From an uncultured Gammaproteobacteria bacterium (GTDB lineage: Bacteria > Pseudomonadota > Gammaproteobacteria > Pseudomonadales > UBA5518), in the NCBI GenBank assembly GCA_903921135.1, contig CAIXOY010000244.1, forward strand, positions 1 through 9,336: a DNA stretch of 9,336 nt, given 5' to 3'. The position numbers and the translations under genes were made by a program. Under the pieces are notes generated by a model that saw only the letters and a program-made list of their open reading frames with translations, was not told the origin of the DNA and searched no databases. Each line of letters begins with the position of its first letter. The first letter of the stretch is position 1. Shown here piece after piece: positions 1-5,827 of this stretch.

Positions 1-9
1 ACCGTCCCT

Positions 10-32
10 GTGGGAGCGGGCCATGCCCGCGA
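10..32 (+). repeat. REP-like palindrome, copy 1
   Basis: A 23-bp element with a GTGGGAG head, followed by a perfect 6-bp stem (GCGGGC at 16-21, GCCCGC at 25-30) around a CAT loop, ending in GA. The exact reverse complement occurs at 4210-4232. The head-plus-hairpin architecture is that of REP elements known from Pseudomonas and Xanthomonadaceae relatives. The copy lies 42 bp beyond the stop codon of the last exporter gene and points against that gene's transcription. REP identity rests on the exact second copy and the family resemblance; copy number in the genome cannot be seen here. Confidence 0.75.
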
Positions 33-57
33 CCGTGCAATGCCGGAGGATTTTGTC

Positions 58-72
58 GCGCGCACGGCGCGC
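58..72 (-). terminator. GC-rich hairpin just after the exporter operon
   Basis: Read on the minus strand, a perfect 6-bp stem (GCGCGC, loop CGT, GCGCGC) begins two bases after the TAG stop of the last permease gene. It is followed by GACAAAAT, not a T-tract, so it is not a classical rho-independent terminator. It could pause polymerase, mark the 3' end after rho-dependent termination, or protect the mRNA from exonucleases together with the REP hairpin further on. Alternating GC sequence also forms such stems by chance in GC-rich DNA. Confidence 0.3.
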
Positions 73-74
73 TC

Positions 75-1259
75 CTACAGCCTGAATGCCGTCGACACCG
101 GCATACGCGCGGCCCGCCACGCGGGGAACACGCCACCGGCGAAACCGATCAGTAACGCGAGCAGGGCCCCCTGCCACACCAGCGCCGGCGTGAGCCTGAA
201 ACTGAAAACCACCTGCGTGAAGCTGCCGCCGAGCGTGCTGGCAGAGAGCCCATCGAAGAACATCCACGTCGCGAGCGCGCCGAGCACCCCGCCTGCAATG
301 GACAGCACCAGAGACTCCACCAGCGTTCCCGCAAAGGCGGCGATCCCGCTGAACCCCAAGGCACGCAGCGTCGCGATTTCCCGCGCCCGCATCGAGACCG
401 AGGTGTACATCGTGTTCAGCGCGCCAGCCAGAGCGCCGAAGGCCATGGCGATGCCGAGCGGCCAGCCGAGCAGCATGATGAGATCCGAGGTGCGCCGCGA
501 CTGCGCGGAGTAGTAGTCCTGCTCGGTCTTCACCTCGAGCTTCAGCCGAGGGTCATTGCGCACGGCCTCGCGCAGCTCGCCGATACGCGAGGGGTCTGCC
601 AGCTTGAGTCGCATGGTCTGGAAACTGCTGCCGCGGTTGAACAGGCTCTGCACCGAGCGCACGTCTGCCCAGAGTTCGCTTTCGAACACTGAACCGTTCA
701 TGGAGAACACGCCCACCACCTTCCAGGTCGAGCGGCTGAAGCGGAGCTCCTTCCCGAGTTCGAAACCCGAGAACTCGCGCATCGCGCCCTCACCCACCAC
801 GATCTCGTTGGTGCCGGGGTTGAACATCCTCCCCTCGACGATCTGCACGTTGTCCCGCAGAGCGACTCCGGCGAGCGAGACGCCACGCAGCGGCAGGTTC
901 GCGCGGGTGCCGCTCTGACGCTTGATGCCATCGACCACCACATAGAGTTCGGCCGAGGCAAGCGGGCCCTCAGGACCGGACTTCAGGCCGGGGAGATCGG
1001 CAAGGAGATTCGCCTGCTCGCGGCTCAGCGTGCTGTTCAGTTCGGCCTCGCTGCCCTCGCGCAGCACGATTGCCACATCGGCCGCGCCCGTCCCGGCCAC
1101 CGTGCTCCGGAAGCCGTTCGCCATCGCGAGAAAACTGAGCAACACCGTCACCACCACGGCAACCGCAACCAGGGTCACCAGCGAGATCGACGCGCGCGAC
1201 GGGAGACTCCGCAGGTTCATGCCCACCACGGCCAGGATCTGTGCACTCAGGTGGCGCAT
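75..1259 (-). CDS. ABC transporter permease, FtsX/MacB type (second permease)
   Basis: A 394-residue inner-membrane permease. It has one N-terminal membrane segment (about residues 25-47), a large periplasmic domain (about 50-255), and three C-terminal membrane segments (about 259-285, 305-336 and 356-379). This is the MacB/LolC/LolE topology. The C-terminal FtsX domain shows the family pattern AREIATLRALGF after the second segment and PAWRAARMPVSTAFR at the very end. It would work with the ATPase at 2437-3126 and the other permease to drive substrate movement by mechanotransmission in the periplasm. The ATG lies one base after the stop of the preceding permease gene, with a strong Shine-Dalgarno sequence (GGGGAGGAA) inside that gene's last codons, so the two are co-translated. 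It is clearly different in sequence from its neighbour, which favours a heterodimer. The substrate cannot be told from the sequence. Confidence 0.92.
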   Translation of the reverse strand: MRHLSAQILAVVGMNLRSLPSRASISLVTLVAVAVVVTVLLSFLAMANGFRSTVAGTGAADVAIVLREGSEAELNSTLSREQANLLADLPGLKSGPEGPLASAELYVVVDGIKRQSGTRANLPLRGVSLAGVALRDNVQIVEGRMFNPGTNEIVVGEGAMREFSGFELGKELRFSRSTWKVVGVFSMNGSVFESELWADVRSVQSLFNRGSSFQTMRLKLADPSRIGELREAVRNDPRLKLEVKTEQDYYSAQSRRTSDLIMLLGWPLGIAMAFGALAGALNTMYTSVSMRAREIATLRALGFSGIAAFAGTLVESLVLSIAGGVLGALATWMFFDGLSASTLGGSFTQVVFSFRLTPALVWQGALLALLIGFAGGVFPAWRAARMPVSTAFRL

Positions 1260-1260
1260 C

Positions 1261-2421
1261 TCAGTTCCTCCCCAGGGCAGTCACGATGTTCAGCCGCATC
1301 GCGGCAAGCGCGGGCACCATGCCCGTCACGAGACCCAGCCCCAGCATGATCGCCAGTGCCTGCAGCATCACCGTCGGCGGCAGCGAGAGATCCGGCAGCA
1401 CACCCGCCAGCGCCTTACGCATCCCCGTGACGAACAGGAAGGCCACCATGGTGCCCAGCAGCCCGCCGATCACAGAGAGGAACATGGATTCGGCGAGCAC
1501 CATGCGAAAGATGCGCGAGGACCGGAAACCGAGCGTCTTCAGCACCGCGATCTCGGTGGTGCGCTCGCGGATCGCGAGCATCATCGTGTTGCCCACGATC
1601 AGCAGGATCGTGAAGAACGCGGCAGACACCACCGAGGTGATGATCAGCGTGATGTTGCCGAACTGCGCCAGGAAGGCCTTGCTGAAGGCCTTGGCCGTGT
1701 CGGTCTGCGTCTCCTGGAAGCTGTTGGCGAAGAGTGCGTCGATCTCGCGCGAGATGCGCTCGTTCTGCGCGGGATCCGCCGTGTTGAAGACGATGAGCCC
1801 GGTGAAGTCCTTGCCGAAGGTGCGCGACTCGTTCATGTAGTCGTAGTGGAAGTACATGCGGCGCGTGTCGCTGGTCTCGTCGCGGCCGCGGAAGATGCCC
1901 TCGACCACCATCTCCCAGGTGGTGGTGCCGTTGTTGCGCGTGAAGATGTTCGATTGCACCGGGATGCGGTCACCGACATTCCAGCCCTGCGCCGTCGCCA
2001 GTGCCTCGCCCGCGATCATCCCCTGCCGGTTGCGGAGAAAGGCCTCACGCTGCGCGGGATCGAGCACGATGTCCTCGGCGTACACCTGCAGGTAACTTTC
2101 GGGCTCGATCGCGAAACTCACCACGACGTTGCGTGAATCACGCACGTAGCCGCCGAACCACGCCGCGTGCGAGGCGATCTGCACGCCCTCGATCGCGCGG
2201 ATCTTGTTCAGGTAGGAAATGGGCAGCGGCTGCGTGAAGTTGATCTTGTTCACCGTAACAAGACGGTTGTCTGCAGCCAGGTTGATGCCCGACTGCAAGC
2301 CCGCCCGCAGGCTGCCCAGCACGCCGAAGATCAGGAATGCCGTGAAGATCGCGAACAGCGTGAGCGCGAAGCGCAGGCGCCGCCGCACGAGGTTGCGCCA
2401 GACGAGGTAGATCTCGCTCAT
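1261..2421 (-). CDS. ABC transporter permease, FtsX/MacB type (first permease)
   Basis: A 386-residue inner-membrane permease with the same overall plan as the gene that follows it. It has an N-terminal basic stretch (RNLVRRRLRF) and a membrane segment at about 17-38, a large periplasmic domain, then three membrane segments at about 256-283, 307-335 and 350-375. The FtsX domain carries the family pattern RERTTEIAVLKTLGFR after the second segment and ends ALAAMRLNIVTALGR. These features place it in the MacB/LolCDE (type VII) ABC superfamily. The ATG at 2421 follows the ATPase stop by 15 bp with only a weak GGCGG Shine-Dalgarno, so translation may depend on ribosomes finishing the ATPase gene. 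Its partner is most likely the 394-residue permease, giving an asymmetric membrane part as in LolC/LolE. The transported molecule is unknown. Confidence 0.92.
   Translation of the reverse strand: MSEIYLVWRNLVRRRLRFALTLFAIFTAFLIFGVLGSLRAGLQSGINLAADNRLVTVNKINFTQPLPISYLNKIRAIEGVQIASHAAWFGGYVRDSRNVVVSFAIEPESYLQVYAEDIVLDPAQREAFLRNRQGMIAGEALATAQGWNVGDRIPVQSNIFTRNNGTTTWEMVVEGIFRGRDETSDTRRMYFHYDYMNESRTFGKDFTGLIVFNTADPAQNERISREIDALFANSFQETQTDTAKAFSKAFLAQFGNITLIITSVVSAAFFTILLIVGNTMMLAIRERTTEIAVLKTLGFRSSRIFRMVLAESMFLSVIGGLLGTMVAFLFVTGMRKALAGVLPDLSLPPTVMLQALAIMLGLGLVTGMVPALAAMRLNIVTALGRN
1265..1273 (-). promoter_or_regulatory. Shine-Dalgarno sequence for the second permease
   Basis: GGGGAGGAA on the minus strand lies 5 bases before the ATG at 1259. 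It is embedded in the final codons of the upstream permease gene and supports both the chosen start and tight co-expression of the two permeases. Confidence 0.7.
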
Positions 2422-2430
2422 AACGGGAAC

Positions 2431-2458
2431 GCCGCCTCAGGCGGCGAGTTCCTCGCCG
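2431..2458 (-). other. Two overlapping hairpins at the ATPase/permease junction
   Basis: The end of the ATPase gene can form two mutually exclusive stems. One pairs GCCGCC (2431-2436) with GGCGGC (2440-2445) around the TCA that is the complement of the stop codon. The other pairs CGGCGAG (2442-2448) with CTCGCCG (2452-2458) around TTC. They share bases 2442-2445. The first lies 9 bases before the permease ATG (2419-2421) and covers the only Shine-Dalgarno-like sequence (GGCGG), so it could limit free initiation there. This may equally be chance in a GC-rich coding end. Confidence 0.3.
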
Positions 2459-3126
2459 ACGAAGCGGCCCTTGTCGAGGTGGAGCACGCGCTTGGCGTAC
2501 TTCGCTGCCTCCGGGTCGTGCGTGACCATGACGATGGTCTTGCCGAACTCCGCGTTCAGCAGCGAGAGCATCTTCAGGATCTCGTCAGCCGTGGCGCGAT
2601 CGAGATCGCCCGTGGGCTCGTCACAGAGCAGGAGCTTGGGGTCCGACACCACCGCACGCGCGATCGCCACACGTTGCTGCTGCCCACCCGAGAGTTCTTT
2701 AGGCAGATGCCTCGCCCGGTCTTCCAAGCCAACCAGTTTCAACGCAGCCTCGACGCTCTGACGCCGCCGTGCGCGCGACAGCGAGGTGAGAAGCAAGGGC
2801 AACTCCACATTGCGCTCCGCGCTCAACATCGGCATCAGGTTGTAGAACTGGAAGATGAAACCCACGTTGGCTGCGCGCCACGCCGCGAGCCCCGTTTCGG
2901 ACAGCGCATCGATGCGCTCGCCGGCGAAGCGGATCTGGCCGGAACTCGGCTGATCCACGCCGCCCAGCAAATTCAGCAGCGTGGTCTTGCCCGACCCCGA
3001 TGGGCCCATGATGGCGACGAAATCGCCCTCCTCGATGCCGAGGTTCAGGCCCTCGAAAATCGTGATGCTCTCCTTGCCGCGCTGGAAGCGCTTGGCCACG
3101 TCGTGCAGATCGAAGAGCTTGCTCAT
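2437..3126 (-). CDS. ABC transporter ATP-binding protein, MacB/LolD type
   Basis: A 229-residue cytoplasmic ATPase with every motif in place. These are Walker A (GPSGSGKTT, residues 41-49), the Q-loop glutamine (Q93 in FQFYNLMP), the ABC signature LSGGQQQ (145-151), Walker B with its catalytic glutamate (LLLCDEP, D169-E170), the D-loop GDLD (173-176), and the switch histidine H203. The length is normal for LolD-type subunits; in true MacB this domain is fused to the permease, whereas here it is separate. The FQFYNLMPMLSAERNVELPL stretch is typical of the MacB/LolD family. A GGAG Shine-Dalgarno (3134-3137) lies 7 bases before the ATG, and 18 bp separate it from the adaptor gene. Together with the adaptor and the two permeases it would power an envelope exporter. 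Confidence 0.95.
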   Translation of the reverse strand: MSKLFDLHDVAKRFQRGKESITIFEGLNLGIEEGDFVAIMGPSGSGKTTLLNLLGGVDQPSSGQIRFAGERIDALSETGLAAWRAANVGFIFQFYNLMPMLSAERNVELPLLLTSLSRARRRQSVEAALKLVGLEDRARHLPKELSGGQQQRVAIARAVVSDPKLLLCDEPTGDLDRATADEILKMLSLLNAEFGKTIVMVTHDPEAAKYAKRVLHLDKGRFVGEELAA

Positions 3127-3144
3127 GCGCGGACTCCGGGGAAC

Positions 3145-4161
3145 TCAGGCCTTCCTGAAGGCAACCTTCACGCCCATGTCGGGCAGGATGCGGGCGTCAT
3201 CTGTCTCGAGGCCGATGCGCACGCGCACCGTAGCTTTTTCGCGGTTGGCACTGGGAATGATCGCGATCACGCGGGCGGGGATTTCCCAGTCCGGGTAAGC
3301 ATCCAGCGTGGCCGTAACGCGCTGCCCCGCGCTCACGCGCCCGATGTAGGACTCGTTCACGTCAACCTCGATCTCCAGCGAGCTCATGTCGACGATGGTG
3401 CACACACCGGTGCGTGTGAAGCCACCGCCCGCAGACATCGGCGAGACAACCTCGCCCGGTTGAGCGGTCTTCTCGGTGACCACGCCAGCGAAGGGCGCGC
3501 GGATCACGTGAAGGTCGAGTTGCTCGCGCGCGCCTTGCACCCGGAAGGCGGCCACATCGACCTGCGCGCGATCGCTCGCGAGGCCGGCGGTGAGGCGCTC
3601 CATCGTGGAGCGGGCATCGGTGAGCGCCGCTTCGCTGGAGAAATCGGTTTTTTTGAGGTTCTCGACGCGCGCCAGCACGCGTTTGGCTTCGGCGAGTTGG
3701 GCCTTGCCGCTTTCGACCTGCGCCTGCGCCGCGCGCTGCTCGGCCTGCGCGCGGTCGAGGTCGTTTTTCGCGATGCGGTCGTCGAGGCGGGCGAGCACAT
3801 CGCCTGCGGCAACGCGCATGCCTTCCTCAACCACCACTTCGGTCAGCTGCCCGGTGATGCGCGAGGCGACGGTGGCCATGCGACGGGCCGTGATGTAACC
3901 GGAGGCGCTGAGAACGGCGGCCTCTTCGGGCGGTGCGGCGGGGGTTGCCGCGGGGGCAGGTCCGGGGGATGTGGCTGCGGGGATGGCTGCGGGCGCGGGG
4001 GGCGGAGCTTTGCCGGCGGAACCGGCCCAGTATCCGCCTGCGGCCACCAGTGCCATCGCCACAAGAACACCCGCCACCTTTGGAAGCGAGGATGTGCGTT
4101 GCGGCGGCGGCGCGCTGCGATCAATGCGCAGGGTGTCGAGGAGTTTCTTCTGTTCGCTCAT
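3145..4161 (-). CDS. HlyD/MacA-type periplasmic adaptor protein
   Basis: A 338-residue membrane-fusion (adaptor) protein. It has a short cytoplasmic N-terminus (1-27), one membrane anchor (about 28-46), and a Pro/Ala-rich linker (51-80). Then come the first half of a biotinyl-lipoyl-like domain (about 88-130, with the ITGQLTEVVVEEGMRV pattern), an alpha-helical coiled-coil hairpin (about 131-215, rich in Ala, Gln and Glu), the second lipoyl half (about 216-240, VIRAPFAGVVTEKTAQPGE), and beta-barrel/membrane-proximal strands to the C-terminus. Such proteins link an inner-membrane pump to a TolC-type outer-membrane channel. It is the first gene of the exporter operon, 79 bp after prfC. No Shine-Dalgarno is visible, and a -10-like TATAGT lies just upstream, so the mRNA may be leaderless. 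The coding strand has an A7 run at 3648-3654. The family is clear; the substrate is not. Confidence 0.93.
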   Translation of the reverse strand: MSEQKKLLDTLRIDRSAPPPQRTSSLPKVAGVLVAMALVAAGGYWAGSAGKAPPPAPAAIPAATSPGPAPAATPAAPPEEAAVLSASGYITARRMATVASRITGQLTEVVVEEGMRVAAGDVLARLDDRIAKNDLDRAQAEQRAAQAQVESGKAQLAEAKRVLARVENLKKTDFSSEAALTDARSTMERLTAGLASDRAQVDVAAFRVQGAREQLDLHVIRAPFAGVVTEKTAQPGEVVSPMSAGGGFTRTGVCTIVDMSSLEIEVDVNESYIGRVSAGQRVTATLDAYPDWEIPARVIAIIPSANREKATVRVRIGLETDDARILPDMGVKVAFRKA

Positions 4162-4169
4162 GGCTGCGG

Positions 4170-4175
4170 ACTATA
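4170..4175 (-). promoter_or_regulatory. Possible -10 box of the exporter operon
   Basis: TATAGT (5 of 6 matches to TATAAT) on the minus strand ends 8 bases before the adaptor ATG at 4161. Transcription would start about 2 bases before the start codon, giving a leaderless or nearly leaderless mRNA, which fits the absence of a Shine-Dalgarno. The best -35 at normal spacing (TGGCCG, 4194-4199) is poor, so this is a tentative call; it is one of very few AT-containing stretches in the gap. Confidence 0.35.
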
Positions 4176-4209
4176 CGCGGGCGGTGCGGGCGGCGGCCAC
4201 AGGCGGCTG

Positions 4210-4232
4210 TCGCGGGCATGGCCCGCTCCCAC
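4210..4232 (-). repeat. REP-like palindrome, copy 2
   Basis: The exact reverse complement of the 23-bp element at 10-32: read on the minus strand it is GTGGGAG head, GCGGGC stem, CAT loop, GCCCGC stem. It begins 8 bases after the prfC stop and reads in the direction of prfC transcription. It may stabilise the 3' end of the argG-prfC mRNA or damp read-through into the exporter genes. There is no T-tract after the stem, so it is not a standard terminator. The two copies are inverted relative to each other, with their heads facing outward from the exporter operon. Confidence 0.75.
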
Positions 4233-4240
4233 GGGAGGGG

Positions 4241-5827
4241 TCAGTGCTCGCGCGTCGCGCGGAAGCGGATCTCGGGCCAGCGCTCCATGGTGAGGTTCAG
4301 GTTCACGCGGGTGGGTGCGAGGTAGGCCAGATGCCCGCCGCCATCGATGGCGAGGTTGTCGTAGGCCTTGTCGCGGAATTCGGCGAGTTTTTTCTCGTCA
4401 TCGCACTCGACCCAGCGCGCCGTGTAGACGTTCACGCCCTCGTAGACGCAATCGACCTTGTACTCATCGCGCAACCGGAAGGCCACCACCTCGAACTGCA
4501 GCGTGCCCACAGCGCCCACGATGAGGTCGTTGTTCCGCAACGGCATGAAAACCTGCGTGGAACCTTCCTCCGAGAGCTGCTGCAAGCCCTTCTGAAGATG
4601 CTTCATCTTGAGCGGATCTTTCAGACGGATGCGCTGGAAGAGTTCGGGCGCGAAGTGCGGGATGCCCGTGAACTTGAGCGCCTCGCCCTCGCTGAAGGTG
4701 TCACCGATCTGGATGGTGCCGTGGTTGTGCAGGCCGATGATGTCGCCCGAGACGGCGTCTTCGAGCTGGCTGCGCTCGCCGGCCAGGAAGGTCACGGCAT
4801 CCGCGACCTTCACTTCCTTGCCAAGGCGCACGTGGCGCATCTTCATGCCTTTTTCGTAGGCGCCGGAGCACACGCGCAGGAAGGCGATGCGGTCGCGGTG
4901 GCGCGGGTCCATGTTCGCCTGGATCTTGAAGACAAAACCGCTGAAGCGCGGCTCCCGCGCATCGACCACGCGCGTCTCCGTGGCGTGGGATTTGGGGCCC
5001 GGCGCCCACTCGACAAAGGCGTCGAGCATCTCGCGCACACCGTAATTGCCGAGCGCCGTGCCGAAGAACACCGGCGTCATGCGCCCGGCCATGTACTCGG
5101 CGTGATCGAAGGTGTGGCTGGCACCGCGCACCAGCTCGATCGAGAGCTGCAACTCCTCGAACTCGTCGCCCAGAAAGGCGCGTGCCTCGGCGCTGTCTAT
5201 GCCCTGGATGCGCACATCGTCGGGAATGCGGTGACCCTGACCCTGCTGGTAGACATGGATGGTGTCGGTGTAGAGGTCGTAGAGGCCCTTGAAGCGCTTG
5301 CCCGCGCCGATCGGCCAGTTGATGGGCGCAGCCTTGATCTTCAGCACCGACTCGATCTCGTCGAGCAGCTCCACCGGGTCGCGCGTCTCGCGGTCCATCT
5401 TGTTGATGAAGCCGAGGATGGGCGTGTCGCGCAGGCGGCAGACCTCCATCAGCTTGATGGTGCGCTCTTCCACGCCCTTCGCGCCGTCGATGACCATCAG
5501 CACCGAGTCGACCGCCGTGAGCGTGCGGTAGGTGTCTTCGGAGAAGTCCTCGTGGCCGGGCGTGTCGAGCAGGTTGACCATGCGCTCGCGGTAGGGGAAC
5601 TGCATCACCGAGGTGGTGACGGAGATACCCCGCTCCTGCTCCATGGTCATCCAGTCGGAGGTGGCGTGGCGGCCGCTCTTGCGGGCCTTGATGGTGCCCG
5701 CGAGCTGGATCGCGTTGCCGAAGAGCAGCAGCTTTTCGGTGATGGTGGTCTTGCCCGCGTCCGGGTGCGAGATGATCGCGAAGCTGCGGCGCTTCGTGAC
5801 TTCCTTTTGCAGCAGTTCGGCGTCCAT
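4241..5827 (-). CDS. prfC: Peptide chain release factor 3 (RF3)
   Basis: A 528-residue translational GTPase that stimulates removal of RF1 and RF2 from the ribosome after peptide release. All G motifs are present: G1 SHPDAGKTT (20-28), G2 with EQERGISVTTS (63-73), G3 DTPGHEDFSEDTYR (88-101), and G4 NKMD (142-145). Stretches such as IISHPDAGKTTITEK, LLDTPGHEDFSED, TPVFFGTALGN, FVFKIQANMDP, LHNHGTIQIGDTF, and the C-terminal TREH match E. coli RF3 closely, and E. coli RF3 is 529 residues. These features separate it from EF-G and from LepA/BipA. The ATG at 5827 overlaps the TGA of argG by one base (TGATG). No good Shine-Dalgarno lies at normal spacing (AAGGG is about 15 bases away), so initiation probably relies on ribosomes terminating on argG. 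A REP-like hairpin follows the stop codon. Confidence 0.97.
   Translation of the reverse strand: MDAELLQKEVTKRRSFAIISHPDAGKTTITEKLLLFGNAIQLAGTIKARKSGRHATSDWMTMEQERGISVTTSVMQFPYRERMVNLLDTPGHEDFSEDTYRTLTAVDSVLMVIDGAKGVEERTIKLMEVCRLRDTPILGFINKMDRETRDPVELLDEIESVLKIKAAPINWPIGAGKRFKGLYDLYTDTIHVYQQGQGHRIPDDVRIQGIDSAEARAFLGDEFEELQLSIELVRGASHTFDHAEYMAGRMTPVFFGTALGNYGVREMLDAFVEWAPGPKSHATETRVVDAREPRFSGFVFKIQANMDPRHRDRIAFLRVCSGAYEKGMKMRHVRLGKEVKVADAVTFLAGERSQLEDAVSGDIIGLHNHGTIQIGDTFSEGEALKFTGIPHFAPELFQRIRLKDPLKMKHLQKGLQQLSEEGSTQVFMPLRNNDLIVGAVGTLQFEVVAFRLRDEYKVDCVYEGVNVYTARWVECDDEKKLAEFRDKAYDNLAIDGGGHLAYLAPTRVNLNLTMERWPEIRFRATREH

Noticed and set aside
1030..2136. A 368-codon plus-strand open frame opposite the permeases
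   Set aside because: Its translation is dominated by Arg, His and Glu with no domain pattern, and it spans the junction of two real minus-strand permease genes.
3960..4010. Glycine-rich, repeat-like plus-strand translation near 4000
   Set aside because: It is the antisense reading of the Pro/Ala linker in the adaptor protein, not a separate repeat or gene.
4227..4237. A CTCCC/GGGAG stem next to REP copy 2 as a prfC terminator
   Set aside because: It is five pairs with a 2-base loop, which is too tight, it conflicts with the longer REP stem, and no T-tract follows.
2167..4293. A 708-codon plus-strand open frame opposite the ATPase and adaptor genes
   Set aside because: It is antisense to genes with complete family motifs, its composition (His, Arg, Gly and Ala rich, low complexity) is that of the reverse complement of GC-rich codons, and it crosses gene borders without family similarity.
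4388..4393. A6 run in prfC as a slippage site
   Set aside because: It is short, encodes Lys-Lys in a conserved family position, and no alternative product would make sense.
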